From assembly GCA_028683385.1 (NCBI GenBank), contig JAQUIJ010000001.1, positions 62,001-126,000 of the forward strand: a stretch of DNA of 64,000 nt. Reading direction: 5' to 3'. A model generated the notes under the pieces. The model did no database searches, was not told the DNA's origin, and saw only the letters and a list, made by a program, of their open reading frames with translations. Source of the DNA: Prolixibacteraceae bacterium (GTDB lineage Bacteria; Bacteroidota; Bacteroidia; Bacteroidales; Prolixibacteraceae). Below are positions 18,678 through 26,330 of the stretch, one piece after another (position 1 is the stretch's first letter; each line of letters starts with the position of its first letter). Both the position numbers and the translations under genes were made by a program.

Positions 18678-18736
18678 AAATAGTCATTAGTCATTCGAAA
18701 AGTTGTTTTACTTTTTCCAAATGACTAATGACTATT
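18678..18736. repeat. Perfect 18-bp inverted repeat with AGTCATT repeats
   Basis: AAATAGTCATTAGTCATT at 18678-18695 is the exact reverse complement of 18719-18736, with a 23-base loop. Each arm holds AGTCATT twice. It lies in the 158-base gap between gcvT and the ComB-like gene and may end gcvT transcription, although no T tract follows. Confidence 0.75.
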
Positions 18737-18813
18737 TCCACTTTCCAAAGTTTACCTTTTGTTTAAATCCCATTTTCTGAATCCAAAAATAGGACTCAGT
18801 TGACTACTTTCTA

Positions 18814-18821
18814 TATCTTTG
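18814..18821 (+). promoter_or_regulatory. Possible -7 element of the ComB-like gene
   Basis: TATCTTTG matches TAnnTTTG and sits 11 bases before the ATG at 18832. If real, the transcript would have almost no leader and the ATG at 18838 would be the more comfortable start. Confidence 0.4.
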
Positions 18822-18831
18822 TGGCATTCAC

Positions 18832-19572
18832 ATGAAAATGGAAAAATCCCAAAATCGGCTTGAGGTTTGTTTGTCCCCCGCAATCTACGATAAGCATGCC
18901 GATGATCACAACATTGTAGTGATCGTTGATATTTTGCGCGCTACCTCAACAATTTGTACGGCCATTCACAACGGTGTAAAAAGCATCATCCCGGTCGCAA
19001 CGGTCGAAGAAGCACGTGAAATGAAACAACAAGGCTACATGGTCGCCTCCGAACGCGATGGCTATGTGCTCGACTTTGCTGATTTCGGAAACTCACCATT
19101 TAACTTTACTCCTGAAATCGTTGGTGGAAAAGAAATTGCCTACTCAACAACCAACGGTACCCGGTGCATTCACCTGGCCAGTCATTCGAAAGCAGTGGTC
19201 ATTGGTTCATTCCTGAATATTTCAGTATTGACCAATTGGCTCATTCAGCAAAATGCTCCCATATTAATCTTTTGTGCTTCGTGGAAAGACCGCTTTAGTC
19301 TGGAAGACACCGTTTACGCAGGCGCTTTGGCCGAACGATTAATGAATTCAGGAAAATTTGAAACCATTTGCGACGGAGTTACTGCATCAATCGATTTGTG
19401 GAGCCTTGCAAAAAATGATTTATTCGCCTACATACAGAAAGCTGCTCAAAAAAGCCGACTGGCATCAAAAGGATTAGACGACTGTATTGAATATTGCCTT
19501 ACTGACGATCTCTGCCCGGTTATCCCCATATTTCAGGATGAAAAATTGGTTGACATTTTGAAGTCGAAGTGA
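18832..19572 (+). CDS. comB: 2-phosphosulfolactate phosphatase family (ComB-like)
   Basis: This 246-residue protein has the ComB family layout: VVIVDILRATSTICTAIHNG, SERDGYVLDFADFGNSPF, YSTTNGTRCIHLA, ICASW-type FCASWKDRFSLEDTVYAGALAERL, and EYCLTDDLCPVIP at the end. The founding enzyme removes phosphate from 2-phosphosulfolactate in archaeal coenzyme M synthesis. In Bacteroidota, which make no coenzyme M, the substrate is not established; sulfonate metabolism is one option and another phospho-hydroxyacid is possible. Its place just before serC is discussed in the findings. A second ATG at 18838 could also be the start. Confidence 0.85.
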   Translation: MKMEKSQNRLEVCLSPAIYDKHADDHNIVVIVDILRATSTICTAIHNGVKSIIPVATVEEAREMKQQGYMVASERDGYVLDFADFGNSPFNFTPEIVGGKEIAYSTTNGTRCIHLASHSKAVVIGSFLNISVLTNWLIQQNAPILIFCASWKDRFSLEDTVYAGALAERLMNSGKFETICDGVTASIDLWSLAKNDLFAYIQKAAQKSRLASKGLDDCIEYCLTDDLCPVIPIFQDEKLVDILKSK

Positions 19573-19811
19573 GAAATCAGGTATTGTCAATAACAAGTTG
19601 TCAAAAGTTAAAAAGTTAAAGCAAATACAGATTGCCGCTTCGTTTTTTTATTCGAATTTTGAAGCAAATTAATTGGATGTTCTATAACTTGTTGTAACAA
19701 AATTAAGTCTGATTTATCTCAGAAAACCATACGCAGATAATCATTTATTTTGAATCGTTATTTGCAATCTTATTCATTGTAAATAGTTATTAACCCATAA
19801 ATTACAATCAA

Positions 19812-20888
19812 ATGAAGAAGCATAATTTTTATGCGGGACCCTCAATTTTGCCGCAATACACCATTAAAAACACAGCCGAAGCATTAATCGATTTTGCCGG
19901 AACAGGACTTTCTCTGATGGAAGTTTCGCACCGCAGCAAAGAATTTGTTGCCGTAAGCAATGAAGCTCAGCAACTTTTCAAGGAATTGCTTGATATTCCT
20001 GCCGGTTACCATGTGTTATTTTTGGGCGGTGGCGCCAGTTCTCAATTCATGATGGTTCCATATAATATGCTTGAAAAAAAAGCAGCCTATCTGAACACCG
20101 GAACCTGGGCTGATAAAGCTCAAAAAGAAGCCAAACTTTTTGGTGAAGTTGTTGAAGTCGCTTCTTCAAAAGCAAACACTTACAATTATATTCCGAAAGA
20201 CTATATTGTCCCTGAAGATGCTGATTATTTTCACATTACAACCAACAATACAATTTACGGAACAGAAATCCGTAAGGATTTAGATTGCAAAGTGCCTTTG
20301 ATTGCCGATATGTCATCCGATATTTTTAGCCGTCAGATGGATGTTTCAAAATATGCAATTATCTACGGTGGCGCTCAAAAAAACCTTGCTCCTGCAGGCG
20401 TTACATTCGTAATTGTAAAAGAAGACGCATTAGGTAAAGTTACCCGCAAAATTCCTACGATGTTGAATTACAAAACTCACATCGAAAACGAATCCATGTT
20501 TAACACACCTCCTGTAGTTCCGGTTTTTGCAGCACTTCAAACCCTGAAATGGCTGAAAGAATTAGGAGGAGTAAAGGTGATGGAAAAAATGAACATCGAA
20601 AAAGCCGGAATCCTTTACGATGAAATCGACCGCAATAAATTATTCAAAGCCAATATTCCTGATGTAAACGACCGTTCAGTAATGAACATTTGTTTTGTAA
20701 TGAACGACGAATACAAAGCATGGGAACCCGAATTCCTTACCTATGCCAAATCGTTGGGCATGTTAGGACTCGAAGGCCACCGTTCGGTAGGCGGGTATCG
20801 TGCCTCAACTTACAACGCACTTCCAAAAGAAAGTGTGATTGCATTGGTTGAAGCCATGAAAGCGTTTGAACAAACAAAGCTTAAATAA
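19812..20888 (+). CDS. serC: Phosphoserine aminotransferase
   Basis: A 358-residue PLP enzyme that makes O-phospho-L-serine from 3-phosphohydroxypyruvate and glutamate. It opens with the standard [10 protein letters not shown], has [12 protein letters not shown] and [15 protein letters not shown], and carries the PLP lysine K190 in [32 protein letters not shown] closes the active site. Length is normal. It is followed by a hairpin and then serA 59 bases on, so the two form one serine-synthesis operon. Confidence 0.97.
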   Translation: MKKHNFYAGPSILPQYTIKNTAEALIDFAGTGLSLMEVSHRSKEFVAVSNEAQQLFKELLDIPAGYHVLFLGGGASSQFMMVPYNMLEKKAAYLNTGTWADKAQKEAKLFGEVVEVASSKANTYNYIPKDYIVPEDADYFHITTNNTIYGTEIRKDLDCKVPLIADMSSDIFSRQMDVSKYAIIYGGAQKNLAPAGVTFVIVKEDALGKVTRKIPTMLNYKTHIENESMFNTPPVVPVFAALQTLKWLKELGGVKVMEKMNIEKAGILYDEIDRNKLFKANIPDVNDRSVMNICFVMNDEYKAWEPEFLTYAKSLGMLGLEGHRSVGGYRASTYNALPKESVIALVEAMKAFEQTKLK

Positions 20889-20895
20889 ATTCAGA

Positions 20896-20930
20896 AGAAA
20901 AGCAGAATGGGGGTTCTGCTTTTCTCTTTT
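20896..20930 (+). terminator. Hairpin with T-rich tail between serC and serA
   Basis: AGAAAAGCAGAA (20896-20907) pairs perfectly with TTCTGCTTTTCT (20914-20925) and is followed by CTTTTT. The serA ATG is only about 20 bases downstream, so this may trim the serC message or attenuate serA rather than end the operon fully. Confidence 0.7.
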
Positions 20931-20947
20931 TAAAGAGAAAAATAACT

Positions 20948-21871
20948 ATGAAAAGGGTTTTAATAGCTACTGAAAAACCATTTGCTCCGGCAGCAGTAAA
21001 TCAAATGGTCGGAATTCTTGAACAAGCCGGCTACGAGGTGAAACGGCTCGAAAAATATGCATCAAAAACGGAATTGCTGGATGCAGTGAAAGATGTTAAT
21101 GCGTTAATTGTAAGAAGTGACATTGTTGACCGTGCCGTTCTTGATGCGGCCAAAGAACTGAAAGTTGTAGTCAGGGCAGGTTCTGGGTTTGATAACCTGG
21201 ATTTGGCAACCTGCACCGAAAAGGGCATGGTTGCCATGAATACTCCCGGGCAGAACTCGAACGCTGTTGCCGAACTGGCTATCGGAATGATGATTTTCAT
21301 GTCGCGCGGTCAGTTCAAAGGAGTTTCAGGAACCGAGCTAAAAGGAAAAACAATAGGGGTTTATGGTTGTGGAAACATTGGCCGTCGCGTTGCCCGAATT
21401 GCCCAGGGGTTGGGAATGAAAGTAGTTGCACTCGATCCTTGTATTACTAAAGTTAGCATGGAGCCCTACGATGTAAAAGTGGTTCAGAATGTTGCCGAAT
21501 TATTCAGCGAAAGTGATTTCTTGTCGCTGCATATTCCGGCCAACGAAAAAACAAAGAAGTCGGTTAACTTCGACATGATGAATAAAATGCCGAAAGGCGC
21601 CACGATAATCAATACAGCCCGAAAGGAAGTAATTGATGAAGATGGCCTAAAAAGAATGCTGGAAGAACGTCCTGATTTTAAATACATCAGCGACATTGCT
21701 CCTACTAATCATGATGAATTAGCCGGAAAATTTGACTTTCGATATTATTCAACTCCAAAAAAACAAGGAGCAGAAACATCTGAAGCCAACGTGAATGCGG
21801 GAGTAGCTGCAGCCGAACAAATAGTAGCTTTTTTTGAAAGCGGCGATCAGGCATACCGCGTCAATAAATAA
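20948..21871 (+). CDS. serA: D-3-phosphoglycerate dehydrogenase, short lysine type
   Basis: A 307-residue enzyme for the first step of serine synthesis. The NAD-binding loop is GVYGCGNIGRRVARIA (about 137-152), the substrate arginine lies in INTARKEVIDEDG (R225) and VVRAGSGFDN is present. The protein stops after the catalytic domain, without ACT or intervening domains. The catalytic His of 'TPH.GA.T' enzymes is replaced by Lys271 (STPKKQGAETSEAN), which matches the type IIIK form described for Entamoeba and Bacteroides enzymes, so it is likely active and not feedback-inhibited by serine through an ACT domain. Confidence 0.93.
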   Translation: MKRVLIATEKPFAPAAVNQMVGILEQAGYEVKRLEKYASKTELLDAVKDVNALIVRSDIVDRAVLDAAKELKVVVRAGSGFDNLDLATCTEKGMVAMNTPGQNSNAVAELAIGMMIFMSRGQFKGVSGTELKGKTIGVYGCGNIGRRVARIAQGLGMKVVALDPCITKVSMEPYDVKVVQNVAELFSESDFLSLHIPANEKTKKSVNFDMMNKMPKGATIINTARKEVIDEDGLKRMLEERPDFKYISDIAPTNHDELAGKFDFRYYSTPKKQGAETSEANVNAGVAAAEQIVAFFESGDQAYRVNK

Positions 21872-21885
21872 ATGACGGCCTACTG

Positions 21886-22458
21886 ATGAAAGAAATAATA
21901 CACGACAAAGAGAATTTTGTGAACATCAGTTATTCTAATCAAAGAGTATCGAACACAGAATTTGACAGTTGTACTTTTATCAATTGCGATTTTTCGAACA
22001 GTATTTTATCTGAAACGGATTTCATCGGCTGCCGGTTTGAAAGCTGTAATTTTGCCATGGCAAAATTTAGCGGAACCGGCTTGAAAGATGTACATTTTAT
22101 CGATTGTAAGTTAATCGGACTAAACTTCGATCATTGTTCTGACTTTTTGTTTTCGGCCAATTTTCAGAAATGCGTTCTCGATTATGCTTCATTCTTCAAG
22201 AAAAAGATGAAGAAGGCCAGCTTTATTGATTGTTCGCTGAAAGAAGTCGACTTTACTGCTGTTGATTTATCAATGGTTGTATTTGGCAATTGTAATCTGG
22301 AACGCGCTCTTTTTCATGAAAGCAATCTTGAAAAAGCCGATTTTCGAACTGCTGCAAATTACACCATTGATCCTGAAACAAACAAAATAAAAAAAGCAAA
22401 GTTCTCTACGTCCGGTTTGGCCGGACTACTTGGGAAATACAACATTGAAATAGAATAA
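21886..22458 (+). CDS. Pentapeptide-repeat protein (McbG/Qnr-like layout)
   Basis: This 190-residue protein is built of A(D/N)(L/F)xx repeats, for example FDSCTFINCDFSNSILSETDF, NFAMAKFSGTGL and DFTAVDLSMVVFGNCNLERALF, giving a square right-handed beta-helix. The end, DFRTAANYTIDPETNKIKKAKF followed by GLAGLLGKYNIEIE, matches the C-terminus seen in McbG/Qnr-like pentapeptide proteins, which mimic DNA and protect gyrase. Many chromosomal homologues have no known role. It starts 14 bases after the serA stop, so it is probably translated from the serine operon message. Confidence 0.85.
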   Translation: MKEIIHDKENFVNISYSNQRVSNTEFDSCTFINCDFSNSILSETDFIGCRFESCNFAMAKFSGTGLKDVHFIDCKLIGLNFDHCSDFLFSANFQKCVLDYASFFKKKMKKASFIDCSLKEVDFTAVDLSMVVFGNCNLERALFHESNLEKADFRTAANYTIDPETNKIKKAKFSTSGLAGLLGKYNIEIE

Positions 22459-22506
22459 GGTTTACCCAATAGTAAATCGTAAATTGTTTAATAGTAAAAC
22501 TGTGTC

Positions 22507-22770
22507 ATGTCCTTAAAATTTAAAATCGTTTTTTACAATTTCATGATATTTCTGGTTCTTTTCGACATCATTTACGTATCTGTCTGGATATTATCCATTG
22601 AAATGAATCCGATAAAAGCTTTGATTGCAGCAGGAAGTACAATATTGTTAATGCCCTGGGCCCGCGCAACCCACCATCAAACCGGCAGAAAAGTTGCCAT
22701 CCGGAGTTTAGCATACGACTTCTACATAACTATTAAAAGCAGAAGGAAAAATAATCATCAAATCCGATAA
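22507..22770 (+). CDS. Small membrane protein of unknown function
   Basis: An 87-residue protein with one clear hydrophobic segment (IVFYNFMIFLVLFDIIYVSVWIL, about residues 7-29) and a second, weaker one around 35-50 (ALIAAGSTILLMPWA), ending in a basic tail (KSRRKNNHQIR). I do not recognise the family. It lies between the pentapeptide-repeat gene and the DUF1015 gene in the same direction, with gaps of 48 and 11 bases, so it is likely part of the same transcript. The ATG start and tight spacing support a real gene. Confidence 0.6.
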   Translation: MSLKFKIVFYNFMIFLVLFDIIYVSVWILSIEMNPIKALIAAGSTILLMPWARATHHQTGRKVAIRSLAYDFYITIKSRRKNNHQIR

Positions 22771-22781
22771 AAGTAAAAATT

Positions 22782-24032
22782 ATGGCTATCGTAAAACCAT
22801 TTAAAGGACTTCGTCCCCCACAAGCTATTGCCAGCGATCTGGCCTGTTTGCCCTACGATGTGATGAACAGCACCGAGGCAGCTCAAATGGCCGAAGGCAA
22901 GGCTTGTTCGTTACTTCACATTACCCGTGCCGAAATCGACTGTCCTGCCGGAACCGACATTCATTCGGAAACTGTTTACCTGAAATCGGTTGAAAATTTC
23001 GAAAAATTTCAGGAAGAAAGCTGGTTGAATCAGGATGCAGAAGCTAAATATTACATTTATGCTCAAACCATGAATGGCCGCACTCAATACGGCATTGTTG
23101 GCGCTGCTTCGTGCGACGATTACAACAAGGGAATCATCAAAAAACACGAATTGACCCGTCCGGATAAAGAAGAAGACCGCATGATTCTGACCCGTTATCT
23201 GAATGCCAATATCGAGCCTGTTTTCTTTTCGTATTGTGCCGTTCCTGAAATTGATGCGATTGTTGAATCGATTGTGAAAAGCCAGAAAGCCGATTACGAT
23301 TTTGTTGCTGAAGACGGTTTTGGTCACCATTTCTGGGCTATAAACGATACTGCAACTAATCAGAAAATCGAAGAACTGTTTGCCACCAAAGTTCCGGCAA
23401 CCTATGTAGCCGACGGACATCACCGTACGGCAGCGGCTGCGCGCATCGGACTTGAAAAACAAAGCCAAAACCCGAATCATACCGGCAACGAAGAATACAA
23501 TTTCTTTATGGCTGTACATTTCCCGGACAATCAACTGCAGATTATCGACTACAACCGCACTGTAAAAGATTTGAATGGTTTAACTGAAGCTGAATTGTTG
23601 AGTAAACTGGCTCAGAACTTCGATGTAGAATTGGCTGGACCCGAAATTTACAAACCAACCAAACTGCACGAATTCAGCATGTACATTTCCGGAAACTGGT
23701 ATAAACTGAATGCCAAACCGGGAACTTTCAACGACAATGATCCGATTGGTGTATTGGATGTGACTATTCTGTCCAATCTGGTTCTCGATCAGATTTTGGG
23801 AATTGCCGATTTGCGTACTTCAACCCGCATCGATTTCGTAGGCGGTATCCGCGGTTTGGGCGAATTAAAAAAGAGAGTTGACAGCGGTGACATGAAAGTG
23901 GCTTTTGCCCTTTATCCGGTTTCGATGCAGCAATTGATCAACATTGCCGATTCAGGAAACATTATGCCTCCAAAAACCACGTGGTTCGAGCCAAAACTTC
24001 GTTCAGGTTTGGTAATCCACAAACTTGATTAA
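22782..24032 (+). CDS. DUF1015 family protein
   Basis: A 416-residue protein of the DUF1015 family. It opens with IVKPFKGLRPP and LACLPYDVMNSTEA, has KKHELTRPDKEEDRM (about 120-134) and the hallmark ATYVADGHHRTAAAA, with D211-G-H-H-R215. The DGHHR box resembles that of ParB/sulfiredoxin-fold proteins, a superfamily that includes the archaeal free-serine kinase SerK and SbnI. In many Bacteroidota and anaerobes DUF1015 genes lie beside serA and serC, as here. Its reaction is not settled to my knowledge; a role in serine or phosphoserine metabolism is an inference from context and fold. A terminator follows. Confidence 0.88.
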   Translation: MAIVKPFKGLRPPQAIASDLACLPYDVMNSTEAAQMAEGKACSLLHITRAEIDCPAGTDIHSETVYLKSVENFEKFQEESWLNQDAEAKYYIYAQTMNGRTQYGIVGAASCDDYNKGIIKKHELTRPDKEEDRMILTRYLNANIEPVFFSYCAVPEIDAIVESIVKSQKADYDFVAEDGFGHHFWAINDTATNQKIEELFATKVPATYVADGHHRTAAAARIGLEKQSQNPNHTGNEEYNFFMAVHFPDNQLQIIDYNRTVKDLNGLTEAELLSKLAQNFDVELAGPEIYKPTKLHEFSMYISGNWYKLNAKPGTFNDNDPIGVLDVTILSNLVLDQILGIADLRTSTRIDFVGGIRGLGELKKRVDSGDMKVAFALYPVSMQQLINIADSGNIMPPKTTWFEPKLRSGLVIHKLD

Positions 24033-24060
24033 TCCTGCACATTAAGAAGTAAAAAATAAA

Positions 24061-24090
24061 GATCCTGCTGTAAATCCAGCGGGATTTTTT
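24061..24090 (+). terminator. Terminator of the serine cluster
   Basis: GATCCTGCTG and CAGCGGGAT pair around a short loop and are followed by TTTTTT. It stands 29 bases after the DUF1015 stop and closes the serC-serA-DUF1015 run. Confidence 0.75.
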
Positions 24091-24140
24091 GTTCCAGAAA
24101 ACCACTCCGCTTTCTGATTGTTATTAACGTCAAACATTGA

Positions 24141-24533
24141 ATGAACATGAAAAATCAAACGATACTTATTTCAGGAGCAGTGTTTATGGCTCTGGGAGTC
24201 CTGCTTGGAGCTTTTGGAGCACATGCTCTGAAAAACATTTTATCGCCCGAAATGCTGGCCGTATATAAAACCGGCGTTGAATACCAGTTCTATCATGCAC
24301 TTGGGTTATTACTTATCGGACTAATCGGATTTCATCTCAAATCAAAATACCTCAGTTGGGCCGGCCTATTTATTACAATTGGCATCATTTTGTTCTCCGG
24401 AAGTTTATATGTATTGACTTTATCCGGAATGAAAGCCATTGGAGCAATCACACCGGTTGGAGGTTTATCATTTGTAGCTGGCTGGGCAAGCCTATTGATA
24501 GGAATATTGAAGCAGAAGTATACATTTGAATAG
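24141..24533 (+). CDS. DUF423 (YgdD/TMEM256-like) membrane protein
   Basis: This 130-residue protein has four hydrophobic segments and the DUF423 marks LGVLLGAFGAHALKNILSPEMLAVYKTGVEYQFYHALGLL and FSGSLYVLTLSGMKAIGAITPVGGLSFVAGWA. The family occurs from bacteria to animals and its function is unknown. Its gene stands alone between a terminator and a convergent S41 peptidase gene (5-base gap). The ATG at 24147 is an equally good start. Confidence 0.88.
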   Translation: MNMKNQTILISGAVFMALGVLLGAFGAHALKNILSPEMLAVYKTGVEYQFYHALGLLLIGLIGFHLKSKYLSWAGLFITIGIILFSGSLYVLTLSGMKAIGAITPVGGLSFVAGWASLLIGILKQKYTFE

Positions 24534-24538
24534 GTGAA

Positions 24539-26035
24539 TTATTTTTCAGAGCCAGAAATTTCGAGATAATTTTTAGCAAAATAGACCCAAACATCTATTT
24601 TATCAAACAGTTGTTCTGTTTCAGGAAAAGGAATAATTACATCAGGCTTTATTCCAATATTATCGATTGGATATTCAGGCAAACGTTGTGATCGAGTCAT
24701 TGGAAAAGTTAAACTATAATTTCCTGATGGAAAATCAATACTTACTGCATTTGAATAATCTAATACACCAGCAGTTGGATGATTTCCAAACAAAATGACT
24801 TTTTTACTATTTTTTGCATTCAACAAAAATTGTTCTGCTGATGAAGCATTTCCTTCATTGATAATAATTCCTACTTTTTTAGGATAACGAAAAATGGAAT
24901 CCTTTGATGCCATGAAATTTTTTGATGTTTTATCCGTCGGATATACAACAAATCCACCAACGTTTTTTTTCATCTCAGAAAGCAATCTTTGTGTCCAGCG
25001 AATACCTTCTTCCCCGTTTCGTATTTCTCCTTTCTGGATGGCATCTTCAAATAACTTAATATTTCCAGACGAAGCATACCATTCTACACCCTTCTTAGTC
25101 TCATAGGAGTTGGTGTACATCAATTTTAATAAAGATTGATATTCTTCATCTTGCCCACCTCCATTATTTCTAATGTCAATAATCATATTTGGTCGTGACA
25201 TTATTTCATTCCAATCTTTTGCAATGGTCTTCTCAATTTGATTTTTAAACCCAAGAAATCCAGGAATTCGAATATAATAAGTGCTGTCGCTCAGGCAAGA
25301 TGCAACAAAAAATGTATTCCTGCCATTTGGAAATTTAGGCATGTAAGTGTACAATAGAGTCTTGTCCATCAGTTCTGATTCTGATTTTTTAATAAAGAAA
25401 GTTTCATCGTGTATTTCAAGAACTCTATTGTTTAAATGCAGAGATACTATGCCATTTTGAGGATCATATTCATTGTAATGAGAATGAAGTTTGAGTTTAA
25501 AAATAGTATCGCTTTGTTGGTCAAACTCGAATAGTACCTGATTGGGCTTCCAGCCTTGGTAATTGATAGAAACACCCAGATAGCTCGATGACCCACTATC
25601 TTTTAGTATTGCAATATCTCCTCTCCATGAACCCCAGATACCCTCAATTGACTCAATACTAATTGATTTGTATTTTAATTCATCCAAATTAGGAAATATG
25701 TTTTTACCAAAACTTGAAACATCAGATACCTCTTTATTTCGCTTTTTATCAAATTTATTATTAACTCTTAAATGATTATCTTTAAAAAAAGCCACGTATT
25801 GTTTCAAATAAGTAGAACAAGAATCAGGATAATGATTTATTTTATTTCTTAAATTACTTCTAAGCGTTTCTAATTGACCTATATTTTCAGGCTTTACCTT
25901 ATCATTATAACCAGGATAATCAACCTTTATTTTTTCAATAAGAAAGTCAAAATCATTTAAACAGTCTTTAATCTGCGCATGTAGAACTGAGACCTGTAAA
26001 GCAAATCCAAAGAAAATTATTAAAATACGCTTCAT
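24539..26035 (-). CDS. Exported S41-family peptidase (IRBP/tricorn-like)
   Basis: A 498-residue protein with a signal peptide (MKRILIIFFGFALQVSVLHAQ). The catalytic region reads MIIDIRNNGGGQDEEYQSLL then IINEGNASSAEQFLLNAKNSKKVILFGNHPTAGVLDYS; the nucleophile is the second Ser of NASSAEQF. The Lys of the CtpA-type 'TFGKG' box is absent (NHPTAGV), so it belongs with the IRBP/tricorn-like S41 group rather than C-terminal processing proteases. No PDZ domain is obvious. The coding DNA looks distinctly AT-rich against its neighbours, which could mean recent transfer. Substrate unknown. Confidence 0.82.
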   Translation of the reverse strand: MKRILIIFFGFALQVSVLHAQIKDCLNDFDFLIEKIKVDYPGYNDKVKPENIGQLETLRSNLRNKINHYPDSCSTYLKQYVAFFKDNHLRVNNKFDKKRNKEVSDVSSFGKNIFPNLDELKYKSISIESIEGIWGSWRGDIAILKDSGSSSYLGVSINYQGWKPNQVLFEFDQQSDTIFKLKLHSHYNEYDPQNGIVSLHLNNRVLEIHDETFFIKKSESELMDKTLLYTYMPKFPNGRNTFFVASCLSDSTYYIRIPGFLGFKNQIEKTIAKDWNEIMSRPNMIIDIRNNGGGQDEEYQSLLKLMYTNSYETKKGVEWYASSGNIKLFEDAIQKGEIRNGEEGIRWTQRLLSEMKKNVGGFVVYPTDKTSKNFMASKDSIFRYPKKVGIIINEGNASSAEQFLLNAKNSKKVILFGNHPTAGVLDYSNAVSIDFPSGNYSLTFPMTRSQRLPEYPIDNIGIKPDVIIPFPETEQLFDKIDVWVYFAKNYLEISGSEK

Positions 26036-26330
26036 ATTGTTATGTTTCTGACAATAACGAATTAACGAACAAAATATTATGATGTACTAAAATAATTTAT
26101 CGCAATAACTTATTTTGAGTTAAAGGATTATAGGATTTTCTCTGAAAACTTAAAGACTTTAAATAATTTGATTTCTCTTTTTGACTTTATTCTTTTATCT
26201 CTTCTGAAGAACTGAGGTTTCTCATGGTTCGTTTAGTGGAAATCAGGCTTCTTTACTTCCAGTAATCAAAATCTGAATTTGACACTTCAGAATAATTATA
26301 TTTGTAAAACGAACAAACTAAATAGTTGTC

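Noticed and set aside
22911-23534. 207-residue open frame on the minus strand
   Set aside because: It lies wholly antisense to the DUF1015 gene, has no recognisable motif and is explained by codon bias of the real gene.
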